64,000 bases of DNA from Bactericera cockerelli (GCA_024516035.1 CM044963.1:30692403-30756402), one strand, 5' to 3'; positions 41,785 to 53,384 are shown, numbered from the stretch's first letter. Numbers and translations are program-made. Notes: generated by a model not told the origin, from the letters alone.

Positions 41785-42205
41785 AGTTCTCGTTCTGTCA
41801 CTGAAGTTAAGCTACGTCTAGCAAGGTGAGGACTTGGATGGGTGACTACTCAATTTTTGAATTCTCGTTATCGTTGAACACACCAGTTCTCGTTCTGTCA
41901 CTGAAGTTAAGCTACGTCCAGCAAGGTGAGGACTTGGATGGGTGACTACTCAATTTTTTAATTCTCGTGATCGTTGAACACACCAGTTCTCGTTCTGTCA
42001 CTGAAGTTATGCTACGTCTAGCGAGGTTAGGACTTGGATGTGTGGATATTCAACTTCGAACTCTCGTGATGTGGCTGTTTCCGACCCCATTCAGGCTTGG
42101 TGAGGTTATTTTGAGTGGCTGGTTCGTGAGTTTCCAGTGAATGGAGGGTAAAAATTCCGTCAAGATTTGACCATGCAGTTGAAAGCGCCGTTAAACGCAT
42201 AAAAA
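41785..42205 (+). mobile_element. 5S-headed SINE with head amplified three times (100-bp unit)
   Basis: AGTTCTCGTTCTGTCACTGA starts at 41785, 41885 and 41985. Each is followed by 'agttaagctacgtc' (one copy 'agttatgctacgtc'), and the first two by 'gacttggatgggtgactac'. Only the last unit leads into the central domain and tail ('aggcttggtgaggttatttt', 'gaaagcgccgttaaacgc'). Confidence 0.85.
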
Positions 42206-42249
42206 AGGTTCATTTGCGTTAAAGGATTCCATGTTGCATTTTTCACAGG

Positions 42250-42330
42250 AACCGACCGCGGTAGCTCAATTTCGGTAGCGCGGCAGACTCGTAACCGGGA
42301 GTCTCGTCCATGGTTCCAGTTTCGAGAATG
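42250..42330 (+). repeat. tRNA-like SINE head, unassigned family
   Basis: GACCGCGGTAGCTCAATTTC with 'cggcagactcgtaaccggg' looks tRNA-derived. It runs into (AAT)n of the adjoining reverse SINE. Confidence 0.5.
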
Positions 42331-42344
42331 GATAACTTTAGTAA

Positions 42345-42560
42345 TAATAATAATAATAATAACACTCTTTAGAGTAAGGTAACCACCAGGCGAGGTTAAT
42401 GCTCAAAGTATTTTCTTCTACCTAACCCTCAGAGTCTTATTATTAAGGGGTCACAAACTCAAATGAATGAGGAAAAATTCATGCACTGGGTGGGATTCGA
42501 ACCAACGGATCCCTACGCTACCTGAATTACCAGACTAGCGCGTGATGACTACCAGTGCAC
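42345..42560 (-). mobile_element. tRNA-headed SINE, family B
   Basis: Reverse copy: 'gtaaccaccaggcgagg', 'aaattcatgcactgggtgg', GATTCGAACCAACGGATCCC, 'accagactagcgcgt'. Confidence 0.87.
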
Positions 42561-42799
42561 TGTAGTAAGGCTGGTTTGAACCATTGTGACATCACCAAGA
42601 TAGACCATTCTATTATATCCTCTCCCATATTATTCTTTGAACGTCTCAGACTCTTAGCATAGCGTGTAGAATTAAGAAGTGTGGAAACCACCTCCCACCG
42701 TGGCGTCCTCAGCGCTAGTATCGCAAAGGAGTCTCCTCTCCTCGTCCCTCACAATTTTCTTCCTCCGTATCAAATGTAAACATAAACATAACTATGTAG

Positions 42800-42945
42800 T
42801 TAGTTATCATATTTGTGTTTAATCACTTTCGTGATATCACAACTACTCAAACTCGCTTTATTAAATCTACGCTGAAACCGGGACTTGAACCACCGACCTC
42901 CAGGATACAAGTCCGCCGCCTTATCGATCAAGCTACAGAGGTCGG
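42800..42945 (-). mobile_element. tRNA-headed SINE, family E
   Basis: Reverse copy: 'tcatatttgtgtttaatcac', 'tgaaaccgggacttgaacc', 'atcgatcaagctacagagg'. Confidence 0.85.
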
Positions 42946-43342
42946 ATTGCCATTGGCCATTTTTTTTAACATAAACATAATTAGACCGCGAGAAATATTC
43001 TACTCCTTTGCGATGGTGTCGTTCCATGTGGCGTTTCCATGCAACTGGGGTTCGTTTCCACACTTCTTAAATCTACACGCTAATGCTTTCAGTCTAACTA
43101 GGTAATACAAATAATTCTATTCTTTTCTTTTCTATTCTCTTCTGTTCTCTCCTGGGCTGTCCTGTCTCGCCGGGCCTCGTGATGGCTGCATATTCCAGCA
43201 TTGACCTAGATTCGTGCATTGTTCTGGAGGAACAATGAGCAGTCCCGTTGCTTCCTCCCGAGATCCTGATTGTGGGAGCTTTGCGGGGACCGATTCTCTT
43301 ATCTCCATCAGTAAGTTCGACTGAGTAAGAAAATCGCAAATC

Positions 43343-43404
43343 AAGTAAGTCCTCAGTGGCGGAATTCGAGTCAAAGGGATAAGGAAAGTTGTGGTCACAC
43401 CAGT
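43343..43404 (-). mobile_element. 5' end fragment of the hairpin-ended element
   Basis: On the minus strand it begins CTGGTGTGACCACAACTTTC and continues with 'cgaattccgccactga', matching the first 60 bases of 3140-3795. Confidence 0.7.
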
Positions 43405-43464
43405 TTATTTTCTTTCAGAATGCAAGTTGCCAAATTTTTGACCAGAGTTTCGATAAAGACCACC

Positions 43465-43700
43465 AGATAATAATAATAATAATAATATCACTCTTTAGTG
43501 GAAGGTAACTACCAGGCGAGATTAATGCTCAAAGCATTGTCTACCACCTAACCCTCAGAGTCTTATTATTATGTGGTCAGTGGGGTCACAAACTCAAATA
43601 AACGAGGAAAAATTCATGCACTATGTGGGATTCGAACCAACGGATCCCTACGCTCCCTGGATTATCAGACTAGCGCGTTAACCACTTGACTACCAGAGTT
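43465..43700 (-). mobile_element. tRNA-headed SINE, family B
   Basis: Reverse copy after (AAT)n: 'gtaactaccaggcgag', 'aattcatgcactatgtggg', 'accaacggatccctacgc', 'ttaaccacttgactacc'. Confidence 0.87.
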
Positions 43701-44029
43701 TTTTTTCATTTATTTGTTTTGTTTTTTAAGACGGTAATTTTTCCCCGTAACCGCTTACTTCAGGGCACTTTACCTTTACATTCATTCCATTCCGGAAACG
43801 GAAAAACTTGGTCTTAATTTTCCGCTCCGGCCGGGATTCGGACTCGCAACCTCCGAGTCAGTAGCCAAAGCTCTGAACCGCGCAGGTCGGCAGCGTCCAG
43901 AGTTCAGACAGTGCTTTGTGCTGGCACCCGATGACCAGCATCTGAGGACCTGATGGAGAGGGGCACGATATGATTTGGTTGTCAACCAGAAGAACAATCG
44001 TGCTGACTGCTGGCACTGCTACTCGCCTG

Positions 44030-45010
44030 GTTAACATCTATTGTCAGGTCTTGTGTTGGACTGATAATGGGACCATCAACATAAATTTGACTATACTGGG
44101 TGACTCAATAATAGTTAATATACTGTTTAGTGGAAGCTAACCACCAGGCGGGATGAACGCTCAAAGCATTTTCTACCAATATTTTTTATCTTTTGAAGGT
44201 GGGTATACCCTCATTGTTTGTAGAAGATGTAAGTGTAAAAAATATATAAATGGAAACTTAAAAAAAATAAAAAAAAAATAAAAATAATAAAGATACGTTA
44301 TAATGTACCTACCCTACCTACCTACTTCAAAAACGTAAGAATCCATTGATTTAAATATACTGGGTCTCCCATAAGCCCATAACATCTATTGTCAGGTCTT
44401 GTGTTGGACTGATAATGGGATCATCAACAAAAATTTGACTATACTGAGTGACTCAAAATCATATGACTGTGTGACTCAGTATAAAATATTGATTGTAATA
44501 CCTAATATTGGGACCATCAACAAACATAGAATCGGGTCTTTGGTCACATTGGGTGTCACAATCAGAAGTTGGTAAAATAAAAAACCATTTCGATTATACA
44601 GGGTCTCCCATAACATCTATTGTGAGGTCTTGTGTTGGACTGATAAAAAGACCATCAACATAAGTTTGACTATACCTACAAGGGGACTCAAGTTATGATG
44701 TACCTACATACTCTAAAACCATGGATTCCAGTGTAATTATTAATAAATTTAAATATACTGGGTCTCCCATAACATCTATTGCCAGGTCTTGTGTTAGACT
44801 GATAATACAAACATCAACATAAGTTTGACTATACCTACAAGGTGACTCAAGTTATGATGTACCTACATACTCTAAAACCATGGATTCCAGTGTAATTATT
44901 AATAAATTTAAATATACTGGATCTCCCATAACATCTATTGCCAGGTCTTGTGTTAGACTGATAATACAAACATCAACATAAGTTTGACTATACAATACAG
45001 GGTGACTCAA
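44030..45010. repeat. complex tandem repeat, ~161-bp unit when regular
   Basis: The block AACATCTATTGTCAGGTCTT, 'gtgttggactgataatggg', 'catcaacataagtttgac' and 'tatactgggtgactcaa' recurs at about 44031, 44383, 44610, 44772 and 44933. The last two also share 'ccatggattccagtgtaat'. No coding sequence. Confidence 0.85.
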
Positions 45011-45339
45011 TCACTTGAAAACGATCATGATGTTTTGTAACCCACAAGAATTGCGACATCCAAAAATGACGTATTCAAACAAATTACCTATAAGAAATTA
45101 CGGTTGGGTGGAAGAGGTCACTTTAGTGAGAAACCTAGCAGGTAAAAAAAAAGCCAAATAGAAAAAACATATTTTGGCCCTACATCCTTTGAGTACCTAT
45201 GTATGCCCCCCCTTACAAAAACAAGCTTGTGAAAAAATAGTACATTGTTATTATTAGGTATATTATAGACTGGTTGGAGGCACACAAGACAAGTACCAAC
45301 TATCACACTGACCTCTATTTAGATCTAGTGTGACCATTT

Positions 45340-45592
45340 GATTCTATTTGGTATAACGTCATGGCTTGCAGTAGTCAGTCAGGCCGGGGGTTTTACCCTA
45401 TATTCGCTGGGAATCGTACCAGCTACCCATATTAACCTCACCCAACCTGGGTAGGGCTGGAAATGCCCGCCTCACGTGTTTGGATGGAACAGAATTTTCG
45501 TCAAAAAGTCTGCCCAAACCGGGAGTCCAACCTCGGCATCTCTGGACTACGGGTAGTAGTCGCAACCATCACGCCACGGAGGCTGGCTATAG
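45340..45592 (-). mobile_element. tRNA-headed SINE, family A
   Basis: Plus-strand order 'gccgggggttttacccta', 'cccaacctgggtagggct', 'gggagtccaacctcgg', 'cgcaaccatcacgccacgg'. Confidence 0.84.
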
Positions 45593-46950
45593 TAGATACA
45601 TTCGGAGAAAAAGTAAATAGTAGATAATAATTCCACGTGTCTAAGCTAACTCTTTATTGTCCTCGATTAAAAACAATGATAATATCATTGGCAATTAGTT
45701 CTTTTAACTTTTGTGGTATTTGGTATAAATTTAATGTAATGTACTCTTAAGTACGAAGTACCTATTATATAAATAGTAATATTTTATACTACTATTAATA
45801 ATATTAATTATTATGATTAATAATTCATATATAATACAGGGGGGTGTTTCAAGAACAGATGAAAATATTGTCAGGCTAGGTCCGGACTCACACTCCAATA
45901 AGAGTGGAAGTTTTAATGTTGAGAGTAAGAGAGGGTTTTACCTCCCGGGCATCCTCACCAAAAAAAAAAAAATTCCGGTCTCTGTAGGAAAACAGGGATT
46001 TGGCCTTGACTTTTTTAAGAAACAAAATACGACACTGCAACTTCAGCTTACTTGATAGTCCATGAGGTGCCAAAACACCCCCCGCCTGCATCGTGGCGTC
46101 CTCAGCGCTAGTATCGCAAAGGAGTCTCCTCGTCCCTCACCCGTATCAAATGTAAACATAAACATAAATAATTATATACCCATAAAACATTAGCATCTGT
46201 TCCTGCTGGGATACCCTGTATAATCATAGTAATAGAAAAGATAGATAATAGTTATTTTAATAATAAAAAGAAGGTAAGTAAGTACCTACGAGACAAAACT
46301 AGGTTGTAAAGTCTTCGCTATTCCGACAATTTTAGTTGGTATGTGTTTACCTATGTTATTAACTAGATAAATTATTTATCTCATGATATCTATGTTAGCA
46401 ACAAGATATTTGCTTTGACATGAGTACCAGCATTGGTAGGTAACTTGAAAACCACTTAGAGAAGTAGGTATAGGTATAAGTGAGGTAAGTCACTTAAGTA
46501 AGTCATTAGTGTCGCGTATACAGGGTGACCAAAAAGAGAAGAAAGTATCCCCTTAAGGCCTAACTGCGCGGACACAACAGAGGCCTATACCCTGGACCCT
46601 GGGGTAGAGCCAGTATTACGTAAAATAATCTAACCATCTCACAAAAAAGAAAGAAAAAAAGTTGGTTGACTTGTTTTATAGATCGTAAAATAAAAATATC
46701 ATTAAAAAAATCTAACCATCTTATTAAATGTAAGCTCTGTTCACAATGTGAGAAGAATTAGTTGGTACACTCGATTGTCCACCGTATTCTCCCCCGTGGC
46801 CATTCAGCACATTAGCATGTACAAAACACACCTCAGGGGCATTTTTTGTTCCGTGTTACCCCCCGTAATGGTACCGTCATTAATCTTATAAGAAAGCACT
46901 TTTGGGACCTTAAAAGAAAAATAGTCAAACTCGCTTTGTATACTTTTATT
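45593..46950. other. AT-rich DNA, no gene recognised
   Basis: 46095-46165 repeats a stretch also at 42710-42790 ('gcgtcctcagcgctagtatc'). Otherwise it is unclassified. Short open frames show no domain. Confidence 0.45.
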
Positions 46951-46954
46951 CTGG

Positions 46955-47160
46955 GTGTTTAGCACTGCGTTTGCATTTCCCCTTTGGATTGACAACGATA
47001 TTTTTTCTGTCTGAAGAAGGTGCCTGCTCTGTTGTTTCCAGTGTGGTCAAACAACCTTTCTGAAATTTTGAATATCAGTGCTTTTGCTGCTCCAAATGCA
47101 CCTAAAGTTTCCACTTCAACAGGAACCAAGTTGTATTGCTGTCCAAAACTTATATAGTCA
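46955..47160 (-). pseudogene. non-LTR reverse transcriptase C-terminal fragment, decayed
   Basis: The minus strand reads GQQYNLVPVEVETLGAFGAA, then KALIFKISERLFDHTG, NNRAGTFFRQ and, after a frame slip, ISLSIQRGNANAVLNT. The pattern 'VPVxVETxGAxGxxA...RL...T...RAxxFxxQ(R)ISxxIQRGNAxxVL' is a recurrent C-terminal block of invertebrate RT-containing retroelement proteins. This is from family memory, so moderate confidence. It is a lone fragment with a frameshift near 47000. Confidence 0.5.
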
Positions 47161-47199
47161 GGTTAGTCAGTTCTCTATATATTTGAGAACTTCTCGACC

Positions 47200-48290
47200 G
47201 TGTGACACATCTGTCACCTGACTATTCAGTCCGGCTTTCCAAAATATTTTTTTATTATATAAAAATTAGTTTATAAATAACATGCAGAAATTGACACAGA
47301 AATGTGACGCAGGGACCTGAAATTTTCTCTATTATAAAGAGTTTTCTATTAGGTATATCCTGTTCTATTACGAGTATAATAACCAGATTCACATGTCATG
47401 CCTAGTAATTTTAGTTACTATTAGCTTATTAATTTATTTATAACTTTACAATCGCGTTCTGTCTGAAATGAAATAAGTAGAATTTTATCGATTTCAGGAA
47501 TGCTTTTAATACTAAGTCACCTTACATATTTGAAAATTAATTAGGCCTCCCACGATAAACTTGAATATGAAGAATGTAAAGAATTTGGGAACGAACAACT
47601 TGAATAGTACATGGACCCAAAAGATACTTACATTGTACATAGGTAGTTAGGGTACTAATTATGTATCATGAATAATTTTCAAAAAAAATTTCCGTCTGTT
47701 CGACAATTTTTTTTGTCGATTCTAATAATCTTTATAGAAAACAAATTAAATTCTTTCTAAAACCTATTTATTGATATTTAAAAAATAGTACATAATAGCT
47801 AGCTATTTTATTTTCTCCTTATAAACACAATAGTTAGTACGGATGAAAACCCATCTGCATAACTAATGTTTGCAATGTTTGCATAGATTGCCATAAATAC
47901 ACCCGGTATAATTTTTTATCTTACCTGAGGGAAAACAATGGCTGCAAGCAAAGTAGAACATGATGCTGAGGGAATAAAATCTCATCCCTTGAAACAGGAA
48001 CGGAGTTATATGGGCGTCTTGACGTTGAAGGGTTAACAACTTGACAATGTTCACTGGCGCAGTCGAGGGTTAAAATTTAATATTTTAATATATTATTATG
48101 ATTTAATGTTTTTCAGAGTAGGTGCTTTCTTATTTACCTTTATTGATTGTTTCTGTTTAAATGTATTTAAATTAATTTAAAAATTATTATTTATTTATTT
48201 AATTCGACATAATTATTTTGTTTTCTATATTCTGGGTTTAATATTGTAATACTTGAGAAAGAGAGAGGCGACTGACTTTTATTTTTTGTG
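47200..48290. other. AT-rich DNA, no gene
   Basis: No coding frame, repeat family or RNA gene recognised. Very AT-rich around 47650-48240. Confidence 0.5.
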
Positions 48291-48433
48291 ATGCAACACT
48301 CAGGTCTGAATTATGAAACAGGATCAACCAATTTCAACCAATCACAGCGCATTTTTATCAGCTGTCAAGTGCTACTGGATTGGATTGAAAAATCCAAGAT
48401 ATTTAATTATGTTTCATAATTTGACCTTCAGTC

Positions 48434-48808
48434 TCCGCAGCCTCCGTGGCGTAATGGTTCTGACTACTGCCCGTAGTCCAGAGTTCCCGAGTTCAACTCC
48501 CGGCTGGGGCAGACTTTTCGAAGAAAATTCTGTTCCATCCAAACACGTGAGGCTGCCATTTCCGGCCCTACCCAGGCTGGGTGAGGTTAATGTGGGTAGC
48601 TGGTACGATTCCCAGCGAATTGAGGGTAAAACCCCCGTCCTAACCCAGGACGTTAAATCAAATAGAATCGTTGGCGTTAGGAAGGGCATCCAGCCGTAAA
48701 AACATGTGCCAAAACCAAGCAACCTCAACCATAAGGTTGAACAACGTCGACGCTGCTTGAGCGGGATAAGACAGAGTAAAAGAAGAAGAAGATGAAGAAG
48801 AAGAAGAA
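48434..48808 (+). mobile_element. tRNA-headed SINE, family A with complete 3' tail
   Basis: Head CAGCCTCCGTGGCGTAATGG; GAGTTCAACTCCCGGCTGGG; central 'cccaggctgggtgaggtta'; 'aaaacccccgtcctaaccc'; then 'ggaagggcatccagccgtaa', 'gcgggataagacagagtaa' and (AAG)n. It is the longest family A copy and shows the 3' end that other copies lack. The GGAAGGGCATCCAGCCGTAA block resembles 3' ends of RTE-type LINEs (inference). Confidence 0.88.
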
Positions 48809-48889
48809 TTTGACCTTCAGTATTAAAATATACGGCGAATAATGTGAGTTAATTGTAGGCAAGTGCCTATAGGTATTGTAAAAATCTCT

Positions 48890-48975
48890 TTACTAAATTT
48901 TTGCTTAACTTTGGACTTGAACAACTGTCCTCCACATTACAAGTCCACCGCCATATCAATCAAGCTACTGAGGTC
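48890..48975 (-). repeat. family E SINE fragment
   Basis: 'tggacttgaacaactgtcct' and 'tcaagctactgaggtc' are the reversed B-box and head of family E. Confidence 0.65.
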
Positions 48976-49120
48976 TTTCAATATTAAAAATATTTAATAT
49001 TTTAATATATTTTAATATTTTTTTTAAAAGTAAGCAACACAAACCAAAAAAAAGTCATGAAACAGGACCATCCTTTCCATTACCACCAGTCTAAAAGGTG
49101 AATAATAAAATCATCAAAAG

Positions 49121-49311
49121 GCACTGGTTGTTAAGTGGTTGAGGCGCTAGTCTGGTAATCCAGGTAGCGTGGGGATCCGTTGGTTCGAACCCCACCGGAT
49201 GCATGAATTTTTCATTTGAGTATGTGACCACAGAAATTTAAGACTCTCAGGGTTAGGTGGTAGAAAATGCTTTAAACATTAGCCTCGACTGGTGGTTACC
49301 TTCCAATAAAG

Positions 49312-49342
<31 letters not shown>

Positions 49343-49345
49343 AGT
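49121..49345 (+). mobile_element. tRNA-headed SINE, family B
   Basis: Head 'gcgctagtctggtaatcc', GTTGGTTCGAACCCCACCGG, 'atgcatgaatttttcat', 'tcgactggtggttacctt' and (ATT)n. Confidence 0.87.
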
Positions 49346-49710
49346 CCCGTGGCAGAGTAATTTCTGTATGACTCTACAATGAAGCAACCTGAACAATTAT
49401 TCTTGTCGAGAAAACAGTTGGTTCAAGTACCAATCTTGTTGCAAAACGATGATCTTGAATTTGGCACACACGATGATGGCGAACCTTAAACAACCACTTG
49501 TTGCGACACTTGAAATAAAATGTTAACTCTGTGGTTGTTGAGTTCTTTAACTTCTCAAGTGGTTTTCGCAACTTGAACTCGAAGAATCCTTTTTAGGTTT
49601 CATTCGCGATTTGACGAATTTTGCGTAACTAGTTCTCTACGCTTCATTTGACACGGGAAAAAATTCAAATAAATAAGGCATGGCCGTGAGTGGTTGCAAG
49701 TGATTGGATA

Positions 49711-50152
49711 CAGGGTGGTCCAGAAAGTTTGCACCAAAATGATAGGGGTAATAAAAGAGACCATTTCCAACAAAAATATTCCCGGACATTTTCCTTTATT
49801 TTTTGTCGTTTTCAAAATGGCGGCCAAAACGTGTGTTTTTCAAATATTCCGACTTTGGTCGGCTTTTGATTTTTTTATTTTTTTTTGTACCACCTAGAAA
49901 AAAAACGGATTGCATTTTTGAATTGAAAATAAAATTTTAATTGAAATAAGTTAAATTAACCCGTTCAATGTTTTAATGATCTTGCTCATTTAGGCTGTCA
50001 ACGTTCTGAACGCACATATTTGAAAAACACACGTTTTGGCCGCCATTTTGAAAATGACAAAAAATAAAGGAAAATTTTCGGGAATATTTTTGTTGGAAAT
50101 GGTCTCTTTTATTACCCCTATCATTTTGGTGCAAACTTTCTGGACCACCCTG
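49711..50152. mobile_element. foldback element with 137-bp inverted arms (mariner-like ends)
   Basis: The arms 49711-49847 and 50016-50152 are inverted copies of equal length with only a few mismatches. The outer end is CAGGGTGGTCCAGAAAGTTT and the flanks are TA on both sides (49709-49710, 50153-50154). A TA target and a CAGGG... end fit Tc1/mariner-type MITEs (inference). The 168-bp centre is AT-rich and non-coding. A read-through RNA would fold into a 137-bp duplex. Confidence 0.92.
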
Positions 50153-50159
50153 TAGAATC

Positions 50160-50400
50160 AGTTCGGCCAATCTAGATATACAGCCGACCTCCGTGGCTCA
50201 GTAGTGGGTTCGGAGGTTGTGGATTCGAATTCCGCCTGGAGCGAAATATTCTGACCGAGATTCTTTAGCCATGAGTGTAAAGGTAAAGTGTTAAAAATCT
50301 CAAAAAGAAATTTTCCTGCCCCGCAGTGGATCAAACCCAGGTCACCATGCGTGTAATGCCTAGTGCGCTGACTCACTCGAGCACGGTCACTACTATTTAG
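50160..50400 (-). mobile_element. SINE pieces including reverse family D head
   Basis: 50178-50235 is a plus-strand tRNA-like fragment ('gacctccgtggctcagtagt', 'gtggattcgaattccgcc'). 50305-50395 is the reverse family D head ('gcagtggatcaaacccaggt', 'gcgctgactcactcg'). Confidence 0.65.
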
Positions 50401-50749
50401 TACGGAAAAACCAACCATTAAAAAATCTGGACGAAGATATAATCCCTGAGGCGTTCTCAAACATAATACCACAGCTATCTCTCTCCGGCCATTTGCTCAT
50501 GAATTTATACATCATAAATATTATTTACTCGACGTATCTACTCATCGACGAGGTTTGTTAGAAATTACTCGAAAGTTTACACATCAACTTTCTACCAATT
50601 ATCAAAACCCTAATTATTATCTATGCATCTTAATTTGAAACATAAGTATCTCATTAATCTCAACCTACTTTCAGAAATAAATCACTTTTTATTACAGGGT
50701 CAAACGGATACTTTTACACTTCGTTTTGTATAAAAAAAAATTGAAGTTT

Positions 50750-50995
50750 TAATGCAAAAATAGAATTTTTTAGGGTTTAAAAATTTGAAAAACAGAATAG
50801 GTCAGATTTTCGAGGAATACAACACTGTCCTTATTATAGGATAAGGAAAGTTAAAAAAATAAGGGCCGAACTATAAAACAGGATTAAGATAAACCTGAGT
50901 GTCCCACAACTCTGGCTTTAGTGCGCTGTGATTGGTTGAAACTTCGACTAGAGGGCGTGTCTGGCTTAACTTAACTTTATACCTGTTTTTAGAAC
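50750..50995. repeat. 3' end of hairpin element, then MITE-like repeat
   Basis: 50785-50850 has 'gtcagattttcgaggaatac' and the stem 'ctgtccttattataggataa'. 50862-50995 has 'ggccgaactataaaacagga' and 'gcgctgtgattggttgaaa', the reverse of 8850-9003. Confidence 0.65.
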
Positions 50996-51156
50996 AAAAA
51001 GTAACCCCTTTAAAATTTAAAATAAAATATTGTCACTGAGTTTACGATCGCACGTCACCCTATAAAATAATATAATTATGTACTAGTAAGTATCCATTAT
51101 AACTCTCAAGAGTATAACATTTCTATAATAATTTATTTAGTTATAATTTATTGAAG

Positions 51157-51300
51157 TCACCATGGCAGAGTGAGTTAGCGCGCTAGGCATTGCACGCACG
51201 GTGACCTGGGTTCGATTCCCAGCGGGGCAGGATTTTTTCTGCTCTGTTCTTGGGTGTTCGGGGTCCACTCATACCTCGTGAGGAAAAATGAGTAGCTGCT
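51157..51300 (+). mobile_element. tRNA-headed SINE, family D (best copy)
   Basis: CATGGCAGAGTGAGTTAGCG, 'gcattgcacgcacggtgacc', GGGTTCGATTCCCAGCGGGG, 'tctgctctgttcttgggtgt', 'cactcatacctcgtgaggaa'. Confidence 0.87.
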
Positions 51301-51599
51301 TTAATGTGAGCAGCGACCAGTGGCGGAATTATAGGCAAAAATAGGATATTGGGATATTAATGATATGGAAAAGTCCTATAATTCTGCGCTACCCACTACA
51401 ATTGTGATATAATAACACAAAGAAACACATTTATTTAATTATTATTATTATTATTATTAGTTATAATTTATTAATTTAATGCATAAAAATCTAAGTTGCG
51501 TGGAGTGATTATTGCACTAAATTTTGAATTTTTGAAATTAATCGTTAATGTGTTTTTTTTAGTTGCCTTTGAAAAATATGCATTAAAGAGTTGATGAAT

Positions 51600-51950
51600 T
51601 AGTGTTCATTGCCAGTGTCCATGGGGCGTTGAGTGCACCGGTTCTTGTAGGATCATTGTGGTTAAGCAACGTCCAGCAAGTTGAAGACTTCGTGATGCTG
51701 ACATTCCGGCCCAGGCTGAGCGAGGTTAATGTGGGTTGCAGGTTAGTGAGTTTCCTGCGAATGGAGGTTAACACCACCGTCGTGATATGTGCACGAGGTT
51801 TCAAGGCGTCGCGTCGGTCTGTAAGTAATCCAGAGGTCGCGAGTTCGAAACCAAGCCAGGACATGACGAAATAATTATCCTTCCATTTGAGATTTTAAAC
51901 ACATAAAAATACGTCTTGGCCTTACTGCTGGAATAATGGACATTTTACAT
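51600..51950 (+). mobile_element. 5S-SINE fused to family C SINE
   Basis: 51600-51795 is 5S-headed ('atggggcgttgagtgcaccg', 'ttaagcaacgtccagcaag', 'gcccaggctgagcgagg', 'gttaacaccaccgtcgtgat'). At 51797 it switches to a family C body ('caaggcgtcgcgtcggtctg', GAGTTCGAAACCAAGCCAGG, 'catgacgaaataattatcc'). Confidence 0.75.
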
Positions 51951-52518
51951 TAAAATAACAGATTACTGAGACTGCATTTGATTGGGAAATGTATGAGTAA
52001 CTGTTGGGATGCTTCCTTTATAAAAAGAGCACAGCATTCAGCAATGAAATCAAAATGTTTCTTCTTACGAAATTCATAAAATTACTGTTGATGGTGTTTA
52101 TTAAAGGCGATAAGAATAATGTTCAAGTAATCATGATCAGACCTCAGCCTTTTTCAAGTATAAGTAGTGCTTTATTTAGTATTCAATTAAACAAAATAAA
52201 TATGTTTCGTGTTAATACAGGCCAATGGCGAGTGCTACTTGAGGAGGCAAGCTTGATGTTAAAACTAAGAGAGAACCGACGATTTCGCGGTTGGATCCGC
52301 TCTATTAAAAGGTTTTACCAACCGACTCAGTCCATTCTATCTAATGACAAATTCAATAGCAAGGTTTAAAACGATTTTAACTTCCAAAATCGACAATTTC
52401 AAGACGGAATTCGTCTTTGTAAAAGCTGAAATCGACACTTCAAGAGCTGATTGACACCTACATACGTTTGCACTGGTCGAAACACTCGAAACGGACGAAC
52501 AGTTCAATGTTCTCAAGC

Positions 52519-52830
52519 CCGAGAACCGATAGTTCAACACAAAAACCGAACGTTCAACACCAAAACCCGACACAATCACGGCTGAGTCCGTCTCTTAATA
52601 GGCAAATAACCGACTTTTCCACGCCTCAATCAGACTAATCTGGATCTAAAACGATAGGTCTTACGTCCCAGAACCGATAGTTCAACACTAAAACCGAACG
52701 TTCAACACCAAAACCCGACACAATCACGGCTGAGTCCGTCTCTTTACAGGCAAAAAACCGACTTTTCCACGCCTAAATCACACTAATCAGAATGTCACAC
52801 TAATCAGAATCTAAAACGACAGACTTAACG
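52519..52830. repeat. two-copy tandem, 158-bp period
   Basis: AGAACCGATAGTTCAACAC starts at 52522 and 52680. Both are followed by 'cgaacgttcaacaccaaaac', 'acggctgagtccgtctctt' and 'accgacttttccacgcct'. 51951-52518 holds no recognised gene; a 121-codon frame there has no domain. Confidence 0.85.
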
Positions 52831-53010
52831 AGGGTTAAAAGGCCTACACACGCATGAACAGCCGTCTCTTGACAGAAGTCCAATACGTGAGCTGTTGCTG
52901 TCAAATCCAATATGGCGGCTTTGTTTTAGCCTCTTCATTACAGGAGACTTTGACCTGGTGATGAAAAAAAGTGATTTTTTTCCCCTATAAGCGCTTTAAC
53001 CATATCATTA

Positions 53011-53228
53011 TGTCCCGGTAGCTCAATGGTAAAGGCGGCACTCTGTGAATCCAGAGATTCCACAGGTTGTGGGTTCGAAACCCAACCGGAACATGACAAG
53101 TTATCCCCCCATTTGGGCTTTTTACCACATAATAATATGTCTTGGGCTTACTGCTGGAATAATGGGACTTTAGTAGTCTTAATTGGGCAGTATAAAAAAG
53201 GCGATATTATTTTATATATTATTATTAT
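53011..53228 (+). mobile_element. tRNA-headed SINE, family C (best copy)
   Basis: TCCCGGTAGCTCAATGGTAA, GTTGTGGGTTCGAAACCCAA, 'catgacaagttatccccc', 'cttgggcttactgctggaat', 'tgggcagtataaaaaaggcg', then (ATT)n. Confidence 0.88.
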
Positions 53229-53384
53229 ACACTATGCAGGTCGTTCGGGCCGTAAAAGAATTATTTATCAATGTGGTATTTTTACATCTTGATTCTTCTT
53301 CTAACTTCTATAACTTGGGGCATGGACCTTTGTATATTTGTGAATTGTAAATCTTAAAAAAAACTATTTTCAATAGAAATACCA

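Noticed and set aside
43094..43398. Overlapping minus-strand frames of 81 and 88 codons as an exon
   Set aside because: Includes the end of the hairpin element and (TTTTC)n-like sequence, with no splice sites in phase with the gene.
52004..52369. 121-codon plus-strand frame
   Set aside because: No domain, contains a dispersed repeat ('agtataagtagtgctttatt') and lacks splice or start context. Not supported as a gene.
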